Assembly (NCBI GenBank): GCA_039881145.1
Contig: JAYKKI010000040.1
Location: 3,976,501 to 4,040,500, forward strand
Length of the DNA: 64,000 nucleotides
Source: Druceiella hillmani
Lineage: Eukaryota; Arthropoda; Insecta; Lepidoptera; Hepialidae
Direction: 5' to 3'
Shown here: in pieces, positions 34,450 through 46,074 of the stretch
How the letters are laid out: every line of letters begins with the position of its first letter
Numbering within the stretch: the stretch's first letter is position 1
The notes under the pieces: generated by a model
Database searches by the model: none
What the model was told of the DNA's origin: nothing
The model's input: the letters and a program-made list of their open reading frames with translations, nothing else
Position numbers and translations under genes: made by a program

Positions 34450-37400
34450 ATCTTTAAGTACTATAAAATAAATAAGAAAAAGGACAAGGTTGCAAGATAT
34501 AAGTGAAAAGATAATGAAAGTAAAGTGTAGGTAATCAGGCCATGCTACCATATTATGTCATATTCCAATCTTTGTTTGTGATATGTTGGTACTAATTATC
34601 GTCTGGAAATGTTTCACAGCGCACTACGTCTGTCCCCCGATGTTTCAGAAAACTAAGACTCGAGCGATAAATATTCTCCATACTGACCTTGGATGCTCAA
34701 CACAACGTCTGTAGTTGTACACATGTTATATATCGGTTGAATCATTGACAAATTCTCATCTTATTCTCTATCACCAGAGATACGTCAAGATACGTCTACC
34801 TCCCCATGTTTCAGAAAACTATCTTCAAAATTCTAGAAAGATATCTTCAGAATTCTAGCAAGTAGCGTTAATTTAATTATTATTTATAATGAATGATGTG
34901 CCAACTCCAGCACGTATTTATCCATTATAAATCTTGCAAATCTTCTAACGGTTATAGTGAAACTGACATAAGCTACACTGAATAAAGATGGCCTCAAGTC
35001 AAAATAGTAGCGAGACTTTTACCCCATCTGTACATAATTATATAATTATGACAGCTGTTCGCTTTTTCCTTGATACACTTGAACTCAATTTCACCAATTT
35101 CCCAATATTCAATATTCCAATTGGAAGACTTTAATTTTAACTAAGAAATATAACAAAAATTAAGTACATAAATAAATAGATGGTCAAAGAAAATCAAATT
35201 CGTCGTAAGTTATATTTTCATTTTCGCTCCTGTAAGATCGAAGACATTATGGAGTGCTGCGTAATGGATTGGCTTTTTTATTTATTACATCAGTAGCGTT
35301 ATTTATTATAGTCAGTTGTGTTGTTCAATTTTTTTTTTATAATATGTATTAAATGCATCGCACATGCTCGCCCTTAGTTTTTAATCGTCATTTGTATCAA
35401 TAACCAACTGTGCTCTGCAGTAACGGATATTATTACTGCCTCATACTGAAAGAATATTTCTCCATACACCTCACAATGCGAAGGGAAAGCAGAAATATGA
35501 ATACCCAGACTCCTCATTTTAGGTGGCTAGAATTCAGAATGCTCAAACACATCCACTTAAAACCAATCAGATCAATACTGCCATTATCTTTCCATTTAAT
35601 TTCGTTCGCACAAGAAACTCCATTCTCTTTGCATGAATTGTAGCTAGCAATTCATTTACCATCAAATCTTCCTGCTTCCCTCATTTAATGTTTTATGTAT
35701 CAATACTGTTCTTAGTCATCTCATTAAATCCCCACCGTAGTGAGAAACCACATGAGAGATGATCGATCATCCTGCTGTGGTGTGAATCCATAATGGATTC
35801 AAATTCGGTACTTATCATATTATGGATGGGGATATCCTACAATTAACATAGTGATATTATTATTAATAATCATACTTAATAACCTACTTAAAATTAAATT
35901 ATTAAAATTGGAACATTATTTTATGAAGGTGCAGAAAAAATATATAATATTAATAAATTTAAAAAGAATAATGAGGGAGCAAATAGACAAGTGCTTTCAT
36001 GATGTTTTTATTTTGGTACTCGTGCTAATTTTGTATAACTTCTTTACTGCCTCTTTGATTTTCCTTAATCTGTTTTTCTAATAAATATTTTTCCGTTCTC
36101 GTTTTATTATATAGTTAATTTATATCATTGTAATGATGGTTATTGAGTTTTAAATCAAAGATGACGATGATTGCGCGTGTTCCAAAAAGTGTATCTTCAA
36201 TATTTGTACTTGACATGATGTGGTTATTTCCTTTTTTTTATTTCCTACCGCCTTTCTCTTGGGCATGCTGGGTTATCAATCATTACAACATACAAGATAC
36301 TTTTCTTTAACAAAATTGATTTTCCGATTGTCACGTAGAAACATTGTATGCCCTAATTTATTCTAAAAGCTCTCGCTCTTCGTAACTGATAACAGTCATC
36401 ATCTTATTTGATTAACCGGCATCTAGAACCGAATTAAATTGACATTCTCATGGTGTACAATTGTTTAACAACCTTATCATGGTTTTATCAGAGTACGTTA
36501 TGTATTGAAGTGTAATTGAATTTATTTAATTGTCTTATGTAATTGTGATGTTTTCATAATTGTACGTAATTAAATACCTAAATAAATGACGTTTGAGTCA
36601 CAAACCGGAAATTCCAGGTTTATGAGTTGATTTTGCATGGTACTGTTAGCTTCTTAATTTTATTGAAATATAATTTGGACATGCTATTTTGACAGCTCAA
36701 AAATTTTAAAGTATCTTATCCTACTAGGTACAGTAACTACAACTTGAACCAGAAGAAATATTTTCCATGTTGTACACTGATTTAAAATTTAAATTTGACA
36801 TTTAAATAAGATGTTTAAATCAAATCACAACTAGATGAGAATATACATTTACCTTCGGAGTCGACGTAAAACTGTTAAACTTGTCCACCAGTGCATTTAC
36901 GGATTCGGTGATGGATAACTTAGATTTACGCATATCCGGGTAGGGCCTAATTGGAAAGTACCAGGGCTTATCAGAGGCTATCATACGAGATGGGATATTT
37001 TATAATAGTTTAAGAGAAAAAGATTAAATAGTCTACTTATTCGTCTCAAACTGACAAAATCGATATTTGAGGAAATCATGGTGTACTTGTTATAAGCCAT
37101 TTCATTTATGATGAAGTCTGATTCAATTTTATATGCATGAATTCTATGTAGCTTTCTTATAGGTGTATTGTGTTATATTACATATTTCTAGGTGTTCTAA
37201 CTTTGTTTCTCATGGTGTACACGAAGAATACCCTAGAATTAATTATAAATGCCATTAAATTAAAAATATTTATTAGAAATAAAATAAGTACCGCCATCAA
37301 TTTATATGATAGTTGCTTATAAAAGATACAGCTGTCGTTGTCGAGTAATTAAGTTGTAATCGATTTACGAATGAATAGTAGAATTGGGTAATGATCTTCT

Positions 37401-37590
37401 TGATTTCTATTACAGGTTTTGACTAAGCAAAAAACTGTAAAATCTGATTAAAATCCGCTCTGCGATTTTTCTTTACACATGTTCACGGTACGTTATTTTA
37501 AATAAAATCGATTAACCCCTGTACCCACATAAGAAATGCCAATTTTGCCGAAGCAAAAAATGCTTAATAAACGAACAGCACGCGACGAGA
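34450..37590. other. 3-kb AT-rich stretch with minor palindromes
   Basis: No gene recognised. Small structures: TGTTTCAGAAAACTA occurs twice (34641 and 34807); the perfect 14-bp palindrome GATGATCGATCATC at 35758-35771; GAATCCAT/ATGGATTC at 35784-35800. Two plus-strand frames of 76-77 codons (35410-35643, 35851-36081) match nothing known. Confidence 0.5.
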
Positions 37591-37599
37591 GGTTTAATT

Positions 37600-37840
37600 A
37601 AAATGCGAGCGGAATATTTTTCCCTTTTTATTTGCCATTCCTCGAGCAGGCGGCGCGGATGCGGTCAGCCGGCCGGCAACAGTCAAGTGCGTCATTTGAT
37701 AGCGCCGCCAGCCGGCGACTTTTTCTCAGGGCTACCGGATAGAGTGAACGTCACCGGCGCAGCATTTCTGTTTTGCGGTATTGTGGACGATCGCAGCCCC
37801 GATGAGGCAACTATCAGTTGCGTGCAGCTTTTGCGTACTC
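37600..37840. promoter_or_regulatory. CpG/GC-rich islet 5
   Basis: GC-rich block with GCCATTCCTCG (TEAD/Scalloped-like) near 37634, GTCAAGTGCG (NK2/Tinman-type TCAAGTG) near 37682, and AACTATCAGTTGCG (Myb-like) near 37809. An 80-codon plus frame is open but not protein-like. Its right edge is the starting unit of the adjacent 75-bp array (GCGTACTCCTTAAGCTTAG). Confidence 0.4.
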
Positions 37841-38135
37841 CTTAAGCTTAGTATAGTAATTAAAATATGAAATTAGTATTTCAACATCTAAGCGTAGTCT
37901 TAGAGTAGCGTACTAATTAAGCTTAGTACAGTAATTAAGATATGAAATTAGTATTTCAACATCTAAGCGTAGTCTTAGAGTAGCGTACTAATTAAGCTTA
38001 GTACAGTAATTAAGATATGAAATTAGTATTTCAACATCTAAGTGTAGTCTTAGAGTAGCGTACTCCTTAAGCTTAGTAAAATAATTAAGAGATGAGATTG
38101 ATATTTCGACATCTAAGCGTAATCTTAGACTAATA
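37832..38135. repeat. 75-bp tandem repeat, 4 copies
   Basis: AAGCTTAG recurs at 37844, 37919, 37994 and 38069 (75-bp spacing). Each unit holds 'gaaattagtatttcaacatc' and 'taagcgtagtcttagagtag'. The first unit overlaps the edge of GC islet 5, so the repeat seems to have been seeded from the islet border. Confidence 0.92.
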
Positions 38136-38495
38136 TTAAGAAAATAATTTTTTTAGGCTTTCTTTTTTATTAAAAGGTAGTTAAGTAATAAAAGTAATGT
38201 TAATCTGGAAAATGAAGATGAACATTTTTTATTAAATTCATTCAATGTTAAAATTACATATGGAAAAACGTATTCAATCTACAATAAAGTTGTATTTACG
38301 TAAAAAAATAAAAACAGTAAAATATCTCGCAGAATAATAATATGGCAGTTTAAACTTAATGTTTCGTTGTTATTATCTTACACAAACATATAATAAAATT
38401 GGAAATTGCGTATCTGCACATTGAAAATATTTGCGAAAATAATAATTGGAAGGACGAAGGATAAGTAGTAGAATGCTTTAAAATAATTTTTGGAT
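38135..38495. other. AT-rich stretch, nothing recognised
   Basis: No gene, array or hairpin. Confidence 0.5.
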
Positions 38496-38499
38496 TTTT

Positions 38500-38925
38500 T
38501 GTCTCTTTGTCTGTTCGTCCGTTTGTGTGTTTATTTGCTAAAAGCTATTGATCTAATTCACATGAAATATTTGGAATGAATATAGCAATCAACTTGAAGT
38601 AATGTTTAGTTTTAATTTCACGCCAGTCGATCCACTAATTATAAATTAGAATATACACAAGGGCGACAATAAAGAGGTGTCTAGCTACTTAAAGCGTAAT
38701 AAAATTACACAAATATGTAGTGTGTCTATGTTCATCAACAGACGGCGCTACGTGTATTTTAAATCGCACAATGAAGTTTTCTATCCGAACATACACTGGC
38801 GAAACGGACGTGGCCATTGGGGAAATGTAGAACTACATTTATATGACAGAGCATTGGGATATTTTTCGGTGGTCTGTGTGTACGAAGTCACAGGCGTAGT
38901 CACTTTGTAATAAAAACATTGAATT
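38500..38925. mobile_element. Unclassified lepidopteran-type element remnant
   Basis: Starts with 'tctctttgtctgttcgtccg' (the GTCTGTCTGTC motif) and ends 'gtacgaagtcacaggcgtag', close to the widespread TACGAAGTCGCGGGC end, followed by an A-rich tail. The enclosed 77-codon frame (38677-38910, with HWRNGRGHWGN) is not a recognised protein. Probably a non-autonomous element. Confidence 0.5.
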
Positions 38926-38984
38926 TAAATAAAAAAAAAAACAAACGTCACTTTATATAATATGTAATAACAATCACTATATAT

Positions 38985-39540
38985 ACGTAATACCCAACCT
39001 TTTTTCGCTCGCGTGAACTTCTCCTTCTTTAGCAATATTCTACCGCCCCTGCGGCAAGCCTTCTTCATTCTAAATACCATTTCCATCAATTTTGTGCTTT
39101 ATCCAATTTCACTCTAGCTTTTCTTTTATGTAATCGTACCAACGCATATTTCTCACATTTTTCGCATATTTCATACTGATCACTTTACACCATAAGCTAT
39201 GCTGTATGAAGACGTGGCTAGTCCATTGCCACTTAAACTTCGCACATTTGATGACTTTCCTAACCCTGCTCTTATCTCTGATCCACTCGTTCCCTTACCA
39301 GTTTCCTTTCATTTGCTCTTTGAGCGACTTTGAGCTTGGTGAGGATTTCTTTTATAAATACTCAGGATTCAATTCCATAGGTAAGTATTGGTAGGAAACA
39401 CTAGTCATGTATGCAAGCTTTCAGCAAGCATTCAGCCGTAATTTTCATTTTTAAGATGCATTCAATTTTGGGGTGGACTGCCCACGCTAGTTTTATGCGT
39501 CGATCTATTTCATTGGTTTGGTTTTCTCCGTGGACTATAA
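38985..39540 (-). pseudogene. Decayed LINE ORF2, region after the reverse-transcriptase core
   Basis: The minus strand reads, from about 39535 down: ENQTNEIDRRIKLAWAV, then a stretch ending in a stop, LPILTYGIES near 39365-39390, and ILTKLKVAQRANERKLVRER near 39300-39340. This is the thumb-like region of endonuclease/RT LINEs (typical order RRI..AW, LTYG.E.W, Q.AMERK.L), as in RTE or related clades. Several stops interrupt it; the catalytic FADD segment is missing. The following KFKWQWTSHVF (from 39225) fits the usual 'WAGHV' block. Confidence 0.7.
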
Positions 39541-39544
39541 TAAT

Positions 39545-40615
39545 TAATTTACACATTTCGTAATTTTAGTAATTTTAAGATATATAGTGAATGGTTAGCC
39601 CCTTCTTCTATTATCACCTATCTAACTAATTACTGGCTAAACATGAAAACCACTAGTCTAACTCGTGATACAGATTACGGGCTACAGATTATTGATAAGA
39701 TTATTGAAAGGCGTATAGGTTTCGGGTATATAAGAACCACAATCTATGATTTCTCAATTTCAGTTACTAATAGGTAGCGAACGTATTTGCACGATTTTTT
39801 TATTCGTATTTAGTATTTTGTTTCGCTAGCCATTGCATTATTTGTTTGTTTGTTTTCAAGTAGCAGAAGGTCTCGTTAGTAGGTCAATATTTTTTCCTTC
39901 TTTTCAGTTTTTATGACGTCTTCCAAAATATGTCAGGTTCTAGTCTTTACATTTTTATCATAGTTAATATTTTATTGCTCGCTGTTATATGAATATATTT
40001 TTATAATGTTTTTATATTAAATTTATAATGTTCTCATCTCAAATGTATCCTTGACCGGAATATTATAGCTTATATTTTGAGCCGAATAGCTGTAATAGCA
40101 TCGACAATTTATATTCATCAGTTTTAAGCCCGGGTATTTGGTTATATTGTCGGAGTACTAATAACTTAAGTTCCCTTAAGAAATATTTGATTAAAAGGTA
40201 CTGTGCCTTAAGCATTATCCTGGTGAAATTCATTGAAATCGGTCTTGTCAAAGTTTTGAAAGGGAAAAAGGGAAAACAAACCTAAATTTTAATTAGAGCC
40301 CCAAGGTTCATTACAGGGAACATTTAATTAAAATCAGTCTAGTATTTTATACACGATGCTCAAAACATAAAGAAATAAAAACAGATATACCAATTGAAAT
40401 GGTCATCTTACTTTTCCCTATACTTCAATCCTCTTTGTTAACCCTACCTTCCGTCAATTTAATTTAAACTTTTTTATACATTATGATAGAACTATGACTG
40501 GTATAGCAGAATTCCATGTTTTCATCAGAATGAGAAGACTCGTGGATGATTTGGATCTATATAGTTCCATCTGAACCAGTTTGGAATTCCAGACGCCTAC
40601 GCGACGGAAAGCTAT
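39545..40615. other. AT-rich stretch, nothing certain
   Basis: Around 40255-40310 'aaagggaaaaagggaaaac' and 'gttcattacagggaac' faintly recall a family A left end. No gene. Confidence 0.4.
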
Positions 40616-40619
40616 CTAT

Positions 40620-40805
40620 TAAGAGTAATTGCGTAGTTGGGTGGGAGCGCGCGTAGCCCGATGAATCTAACGCCAGCCCCGCGGCGACCCGATATCGATC
40701 GATCCGCCGCTCGCAAGGAGTCAGCTCAAACGCCCGGCTGCGACCGGCCGCGCGCCGTCAATCGACGAGCCGGCCGGCGCTCCATTACTGCCAGGGTGAC
40801 CAGAG
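40620..40805. promoter_or_regulatory. CpG/GC-rich islet 6
   Basis: GC-rich block with CGATATCGATCGATC (40688-40702; DREF/BEAF-like CGATA/ATCGAT words), a homeodomain-type CCATTACT near 40780 and GGTGACC near 40795. A 60-codon plus frame is open without domain. Candidate regulatory element or insulator; inference. Confidence 0.4.
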
Positions 40806-40903
40806 GTTTTTTTATGTGAGCCATAATTACAGAGAGCAAGAATAAGAAGTATACGAAGCGTCTGTGCGACTTTTATAGTTTCAATAGAGTTTTAATGTGA
40901 AAT

Positions 40904-40935
40904 AGCTTTTGCCCGCTGCTTCGCTCGCGTGGTAT
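40904..40935. mobile_element. Lepidopteran element end signature
   Basis: TAGCTTTTGCCCGCTGCTTC followed by GCTCGCGTGG nearly equals a motif found at the ends of many lepidopteran elements. The rest of the element is not recognisable. Confidence 0.6.
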
Positions 40936-41390
40936 TAAGAAAATGTAAAAAGCTTATTTTTTTTTGAGTTAGTATAATTTTCGAATAAACCAGTTGTGTA
41001 GTTACGCGGTAAGTATTGTTTTGAACATAATTTGCTAGACATATTGCGACGCGTAGCTCTAATTATGAGATAGAAATCTGGCCTAAAATTCTGTGTAATT
41101 ATTAACCCATAAATTTGGGATATTAAATAAAATATATTTTCAAAATTTAACTTAAACAAATAATTGTAAAACTTCACTTCCTTTCGTTTGCATTGCGCTA
41201 GGTGTGAAACTATCCATCATTAAAACACTTATGTGTCACCAATTGACGAAAGCTATATATCGTCGCGAACTTTCCCTATAGTTTTAGCAGCGCTTTTAGT
41301 ATTTTGCTACCTGATGGAGTGTAGAGTTAAAGGAATGATATACAAAGTAACCTTATGGGTTAGTACAAAAAAAAGTAAAGAATGTCTAGT

Positions 41391-41495
<105 letters not shown>

Positions 41496-41539
41496 GGTTG
41501 ATATAGCAGTTTTACACCAGTGTAAATAAAAAATACTTG

Positions 41540-42845
41540 GTAGACTTATGTCTTACTACACACGTAAATGTTTATGCCATCTTGTAGAGAAAGAAAACAA
41601 GCAACGATATCGAAACTCCTCATTCCTCGTTAAATACTTTTGCAATATTTGCTTAATTTGTAACTTAGCACCAATGCATCGAGCACGACTACTTACTTTT
41701 ATATATTCACAACATCTCCTAGCGAAATAAAACAAGCAACAATGTCGGAGCACTTCATTTCGCATTAAATACTTGTCTAATCTTTGATCGACTTGAAGCT
41801 TAGCACCGATGAATTGAGCACGACTACTTACTTATATTCTCATGACATATTATGGTGAAATTAAATAAGCAACAATATCGCAGCACCTCATTTCACATCA
41901 AATACTCGTACAATATTTGCTCAATTTGCAAGTAAGCACTGACGAATTGAGCACGACTACTTACTTATATTATTATGACATATCCTAGTGAAATGAAACA
42001 GGTAACAATAACGAATTTTATACATTAACTACTGTGCATATTTCACATTAATTACTTTGCAACCTTTGCTCAACTTAGTATCAATGAATTGAACACGACT
42101 AATTAATTATTTCTTCATGACATCTCCTAGTGAAATAAAACAAGTGACAATGTCGGAGCACCTCATTTCACATTAAATACTTGTAAGATCTCAGTATGCA
42201 ATTTAGCACCAACACATTGAGCACGACTACTTACTTATATTTTCATGATATATCTCAGTGAAATGAAATAAGCAACAATATCGTAACACCTCATTTCATA
42301 TCAAATACTCGTACAATATTTGCTCAACTTGCAAGTTAGCACTGACGAATTGAGCGCGACTACTTATTTATATTTTTGCGACATATCCTAGCGAAATGAA
42401 ACAGGTAACAATATCGAATTTTATACATTAACTACTGTGCATATTTCACGTTAACTATTGTGCAATCTTTGCTCAGCTTGCAACTTAGCATCAATGAATT
42501 GAGCATGACTAATTACTTATTTCTTCTTGGCATCTCCTAGTGAAATAAAACAAGCGACAATATCGAAGCACCTCATTTTACATTAAATACTTGTAAGATC
42601 CTTGCTCAGTGTGCAATTGAGCATGACTACTTACTTATACCTTCATGACGGCTTATTTGTAAGATATTTGTAAGATCTCAGTATGCAATTTAGCACCAAA
42701 ACATTGATCACGACTACTTACTTATATTTTCATGATATATCTCAGTGAAATGAAACAAGCAACGATATCGCAGCCCCTCCTGCCACCTTAAATACTCGTT
42801 CAATCCTTGCTCAACTTACAACTTAGCTCCAAAGCATTGGGTACG
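41540..42845. repeat. ~133-bp satellite with ~400-bp higher-order unit
   Basis: The landmark GAGCACGACTACTTACTT recurs near 41681, 41816, 41949, 42091, 42219, 42352, 42501, 42619 and 42706. Each unit has 'gaaataaaacaagc', 'aacaatatcgcagcacctca', 'tttcacattaaatacttg' and 'gcaacttagcacc'. Three successive monomers at 41816-42219 match the next three (42219 onward) better than each other, giving a trimeric higher-order unit of ~403 bp; the last units are deleted to 87-118 bp. Frames through it are chance. Confidence 0.9.
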
Positions 42846-42849
42846 TTTA

Positions 42850-43535
42850 AGATAATAAATAAAAACAAAACAACGAATGTGAACACAATTAGAAAGGGTC
42901 ATGAATCCATGAATCAATGTCGAAGTGAGTCAGTGTGTCCAGTACCTTATAAAACAAACTTATTTAAGAAAACTTATAAAAAATATTGCTACGCGTCAAC
43001 CAAACATCATCACTGAAAAACGTTGTGTATTTCTGCAGCCTGCAGCATGTAAAATGAAAAAATCATATGACTAAACAATGACGTTATACCTAACAGACAA
43101 ACCGACAGAATTGACATTATATTTGGTTATATTAATAGTAACATCGATAGAATTGGCATAATATTTGGTTATATTAACAGTAGCGGACAGATTTGTAAGC
43201 TTACATATTTGAAGTGACGCTTCTTCATTCTGAATGCAATTAAATATTTTATTTATGAGGATAATTCAGGTATTTGGTTATGAAACAAAGATAATTTTGT
43301 TTGTAAATTTTGTTTTTTATATTACTACATTATATTATCGTTTTCATATTTTTTATGCTTCATAAAGAAAAAAGATTGAATTATAAAACAAATTGTTTTG
43401 ATGTAAAATGTATAGCTATCCTCTATTGTGTACTATTCTCACTCTCATCGCATTATGTTCATCACAGATTTCTGTGACGTTGCGGAACACCGAATGAAAG
43501 AAAATTATAAAATTAACATATTTAACGAAATATTC
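42850..43535. other. AT-rich stretch, nothing recognised
   Basis: Contains a minor duplication ('aattgacattatatttggtt' and 'aattggcataatatttggtt', 43111-43170). No gene. Confidence 0.5.
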
Positions 43536-43539
43536 GCTT

Positions 43540-43820
43540 CATATTATTAATAATATTTTATTTTCAAAAAACGATGAAGTAATACTTTATTCTCAAAAAA
43601 GTTGAAATAATATTGTATTCTCAAGAAAATATGAAATAATATTATATTCTCAAGAAAGGAGGTAATAATATTGTGTAATCAAGAAAGGATGAAGTAATAT
43701 TGTATTTTCAAGAAAGGATGAAATAATATTTTATTCTCAAGGAGGAATAACACAATATTGTATGCTCAACAAGAGGATGAAATAATATCGTAGTCTTAAG
43801 AAAAGATGAAATGACATTAT
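43540..43820. repeat. ~34-36-bp tandem repeat (AAGAAAGGATGAAATAATAT)
   Basis: About eight imperfect units of TATTCTCAAGAAAGGATGAA and ATAATATTG. The array runs into a 19-bp-arm hairpin at 43822-43862. Confidence 0.85.
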
Positions 43821-43821
43821 A

Positions 43822-43862
43822 ATTCTTTTTGTAGTATAATGATATTATACTACAAAAAGAAT
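43822..43862. repeat. 19-bp perfect inverted repeat
   Basis: ATTCTTTTTGTAGTATAAT (43822-43840) and its exact complement (43844-43862) around GAT. Confidence 0.9.
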
Positions 43863-44010
43863 AACATAATATTGTATTATCGACAGAGGACGAAAAGAAA
43901 GGAAACAAAGTTTGAGAGAAATAAAGTAACTGTCTTTATTCCCCTCAAGCTTTCTCTCCTTTACTTTCAACCTTTGTTGATAATACAATATTATGTTATC
44001 CTTTCTTGGG
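43862..44010. repeat. Second, larger inverted repeat (~65-bp diverged arms)
   Basis: GATAACATAATATTGTATTATC-type sequence at 43860-43883 pairs with 43977-44003. Pairing continues imperfectly through 'gaaaagaaaggaaacaaag' and 'ctttctctcctttac'. It sits next to the 19-bp hairpin and shares the array's AAGAAAGGAT word, so array units have been inverted here. Confidence 0.65.
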
Positions 44011-44351
44011 AGTATAATATTATTTTGTCAGAGTTTTTGACACAGCTTTTGGTCATGTATATTGACAATAAGTGCATCTATCTCTATAATCAAGTGTAGA
44101 TTATAAAACAAAAATGGATTTCAGTTATTTGAAGTTAGAGGCGCTTAGCAAAAGAGGTTATCATTTAACAAATAGGTTATCTCCGAAGTAAATATAATTT
44201 ACACAAAATATTACCCGTATAATTTAAATTATACATTATATCTTATACAACTAAACCGTGTAACATATATACTGTGTAATACTGAAAAAAATAAACGTAA
44301 AAAAATTACGTAAAAAATATTGAACCACAACTATTAGGTACTTGACTATTA

Positions 44352-44437
44352 AAGCCAGTGACACTGGCTCAGTGGGTCATAGACTACCTGATTTGTGATC
44401 TATGGATGCGTTTATATGAAGTTCTAGTCGAGCGTTA
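44352..44437 (+). mobile_element. Decayed tRNA-like SINE head
   Basis: TGGCTCAGTGG at 44365-44375 is an exact fit to the Pol III A box (TRGYNNARNNG). GTTCTAGTC at 44421-44429 fits the B box (GWTCRANNC) with one mismatch at tRNA-like spacing. A 15-bp palindrome GCCAGTG-A-CACTGGC overlaps the A box. Probably a tRNA-derived SINE fragment rather than a functional tRNA. Confidence 0.45.
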
Positions 44438-44694
44438 AGTGAATAAATAGTGCAATAACATTAATGTATTACTATAATAACAATAATATTTCTATATTAA
44501 TAAAATATAATTTTAATTAAATCTTAGTATTTTTAGAGCTTCATATTTCAAACTGCATAAAGAAACCTTCATAACATTATCGAAAACCATAGAAAAAGAT
44601 GGTTGGTATAATTTGGCTGAAAGATTAAAGGAAGTCCACGCCGATTGTCCTGTGTCATATAAATATAAATATGCTATATGTTTTACGTATGTAA

Positions 44695-44850
44695 AAGATG
44701 TAATAGGTTATAAATATATTTACGTTGTCAAAAATTAATATTTGTAAATAATTTAATAGAAATCTATGTACCCTTAAATGTTTATAAGTACCCAAATGTG
44801 CACGGAACTCTCGTACTACGAGTTCTACTCGTGTTTGACAGATTCTTTAA
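44695..44850 (+). mobile_element. Family A element, right end
   Basis: 'tttgtaaataatttaataga', 'aaatgtttataagtaccc' and 'cacggaactctcg' plus 'actcgtgtttgacag' match the right end of the copy at 15816-16352. Confidence 0.7.
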
Positions 44851-44999
44851 TTACGAAATAATTTGTCTACGCTAATTGAGATAAAATCAATAGAATACCG
44901 ACTTCAGTTTATTTTATTAGTAAAATTGGGTATTAAGAAATTATTCAACCAAACATTCAATAATTAAGTTAGCATTTTACTTAGGTCGTCATCACGACC

Positions 45000-45265
45000 C
45001 GAGTGCCGCGTTCAACGACCTCCAGCTAGTGCCGCTTGTTCAATTCGAACACGAGTTCGTCTGGTCACCCTGAGGCCGCCGCCGAGCGCGTCGCAGTGCG
45101 GCAGGCGGGGCGTGCGGGGTGCAGAAGGGGGGCTCGCGACCCTCCCCCGCGAGCTCTTTATTGTCAGGCGCCGCCGCCCGCCGCGTTGCACTCGGCCGAG
45201 AGTAATTTCGCGCCGCGCGAGCGGACGGCTCGCGAGAGGTTCGCGTAATTTACGACGGCTGGCGT
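45000..45265. promoter_or_regulatory. CpG/GC-rich islet 7
   Basis: Very GC-rich block. TTTCGCGC at 45206-45213 fits the E2F consensus TTTSGCGC. TTTACGA at 45249-45255 repeats the Abd-B/Caudal-type word seen in islet 2. CTCGCG...CGCGAG near 45133-45152 is a small inverted repeat. Open frames exist on both strands and in overlapping phases (45012-45281 minus; 45036-45248 and 45112-45297 plus), arguing against coding. Confidence 0.4.
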
Positions 45266-45269
45266 ATAT

Positions 45270-45850
45270 ACTTACGTCCATAGTTATGTGTAAATAGTAT
45301 ATAGACTATGTATATATACATATATATACGAGTAAAGCTGTGTTGCCCACTTAATCATACTGACTGCAGATTATTACGGTGGAGTGGCTGAATTAAGATA
45401 GTGTTAGTTTAATATCGTTAACTGCACATAAATATGTGTCGAAATGTTTTTGCTTTAGATATTATGAGATAAGAAATCTAATCTCACGTGGTACTAAATT
45501 AGCGTTAATTTTACTTCTTTTAAGTTTCTTAATTCTCGTAAAAATATATTAAATACTTGTCTAACTTGTGTAGGTTTTCGTACACTAGTTTAACGTTTAA
45601 GAGTACACAATATATCTATTAATCTCTTTATAATATTAATGAATATTTTTATCTATATAAATATATTGCCTAGTAGGTCTTTCACGGGCATGAGAGAAAA
45701 GACGGTTTTTCCTAAATAATACAAAATATCAAAACGAAACTTAAGCGTCGTTGTTAAATTTAAAATAGATTTCATATGTTTACTTCTTGTACTTAAAGAT
45801 ATACATTTCGTTTTGATATATTTTCAGGTGCTACATTATCCGACTGTTTC
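45270..45850. other. AT-rich stretch, nothing recognised
   Basis: No gene or array. TATATTTTCAGGTG at 45819-45832 resembles a 3' splice acceptor immediately before the 33-bp repeat array. Confidence 0.45.
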
Positions 45851-45854
45851 TAAC

Positions 45855-46068
45855 GATGTATCACATGATTTTCCAAACCTTTTTATCGATGTATCAAATC
45901 ATATTCCAAACCTTTCTATCGATGTATCAAATCATATTCCAAACCATTCTAACGATGTATCACATCATGTTCCAACCTTTTCTAACAATGTATCACATCA
46001 TTTTCCAAACCTTTCTAACGATGTATCACATCATTTTCCAAACCTTTCTAACGAAGTGTCATATGCAT
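45855..46068. repeat. 33-bp tandem repeat, ~6.5 copies, frame-preserving
   Basis: GATGTATCACATCATTTTCC units start at 45855, 45888, 45921, 45954, 45987, 46020 and 46053. 33 is a multiple of three, so the frame 45813-46079 encodes repeats of DVSHHFPNLSN, and a second frame (45856-46161) is also open. Two open frames across the same units and lack of other protein features favour a minisatellite. A plausible acceptor site lies just upstream, so an exon is not fully excluded. Confidence 0.85.
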
Positions 46069-46074
46069 ACATAC

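Noticed and set aside
38677..38910. 77-codon frame with HWRNGRGHWGN as a host gene
   Set aside because: It is enclosed by sequence typical of lepidopteran element ends and shows no known family signature.
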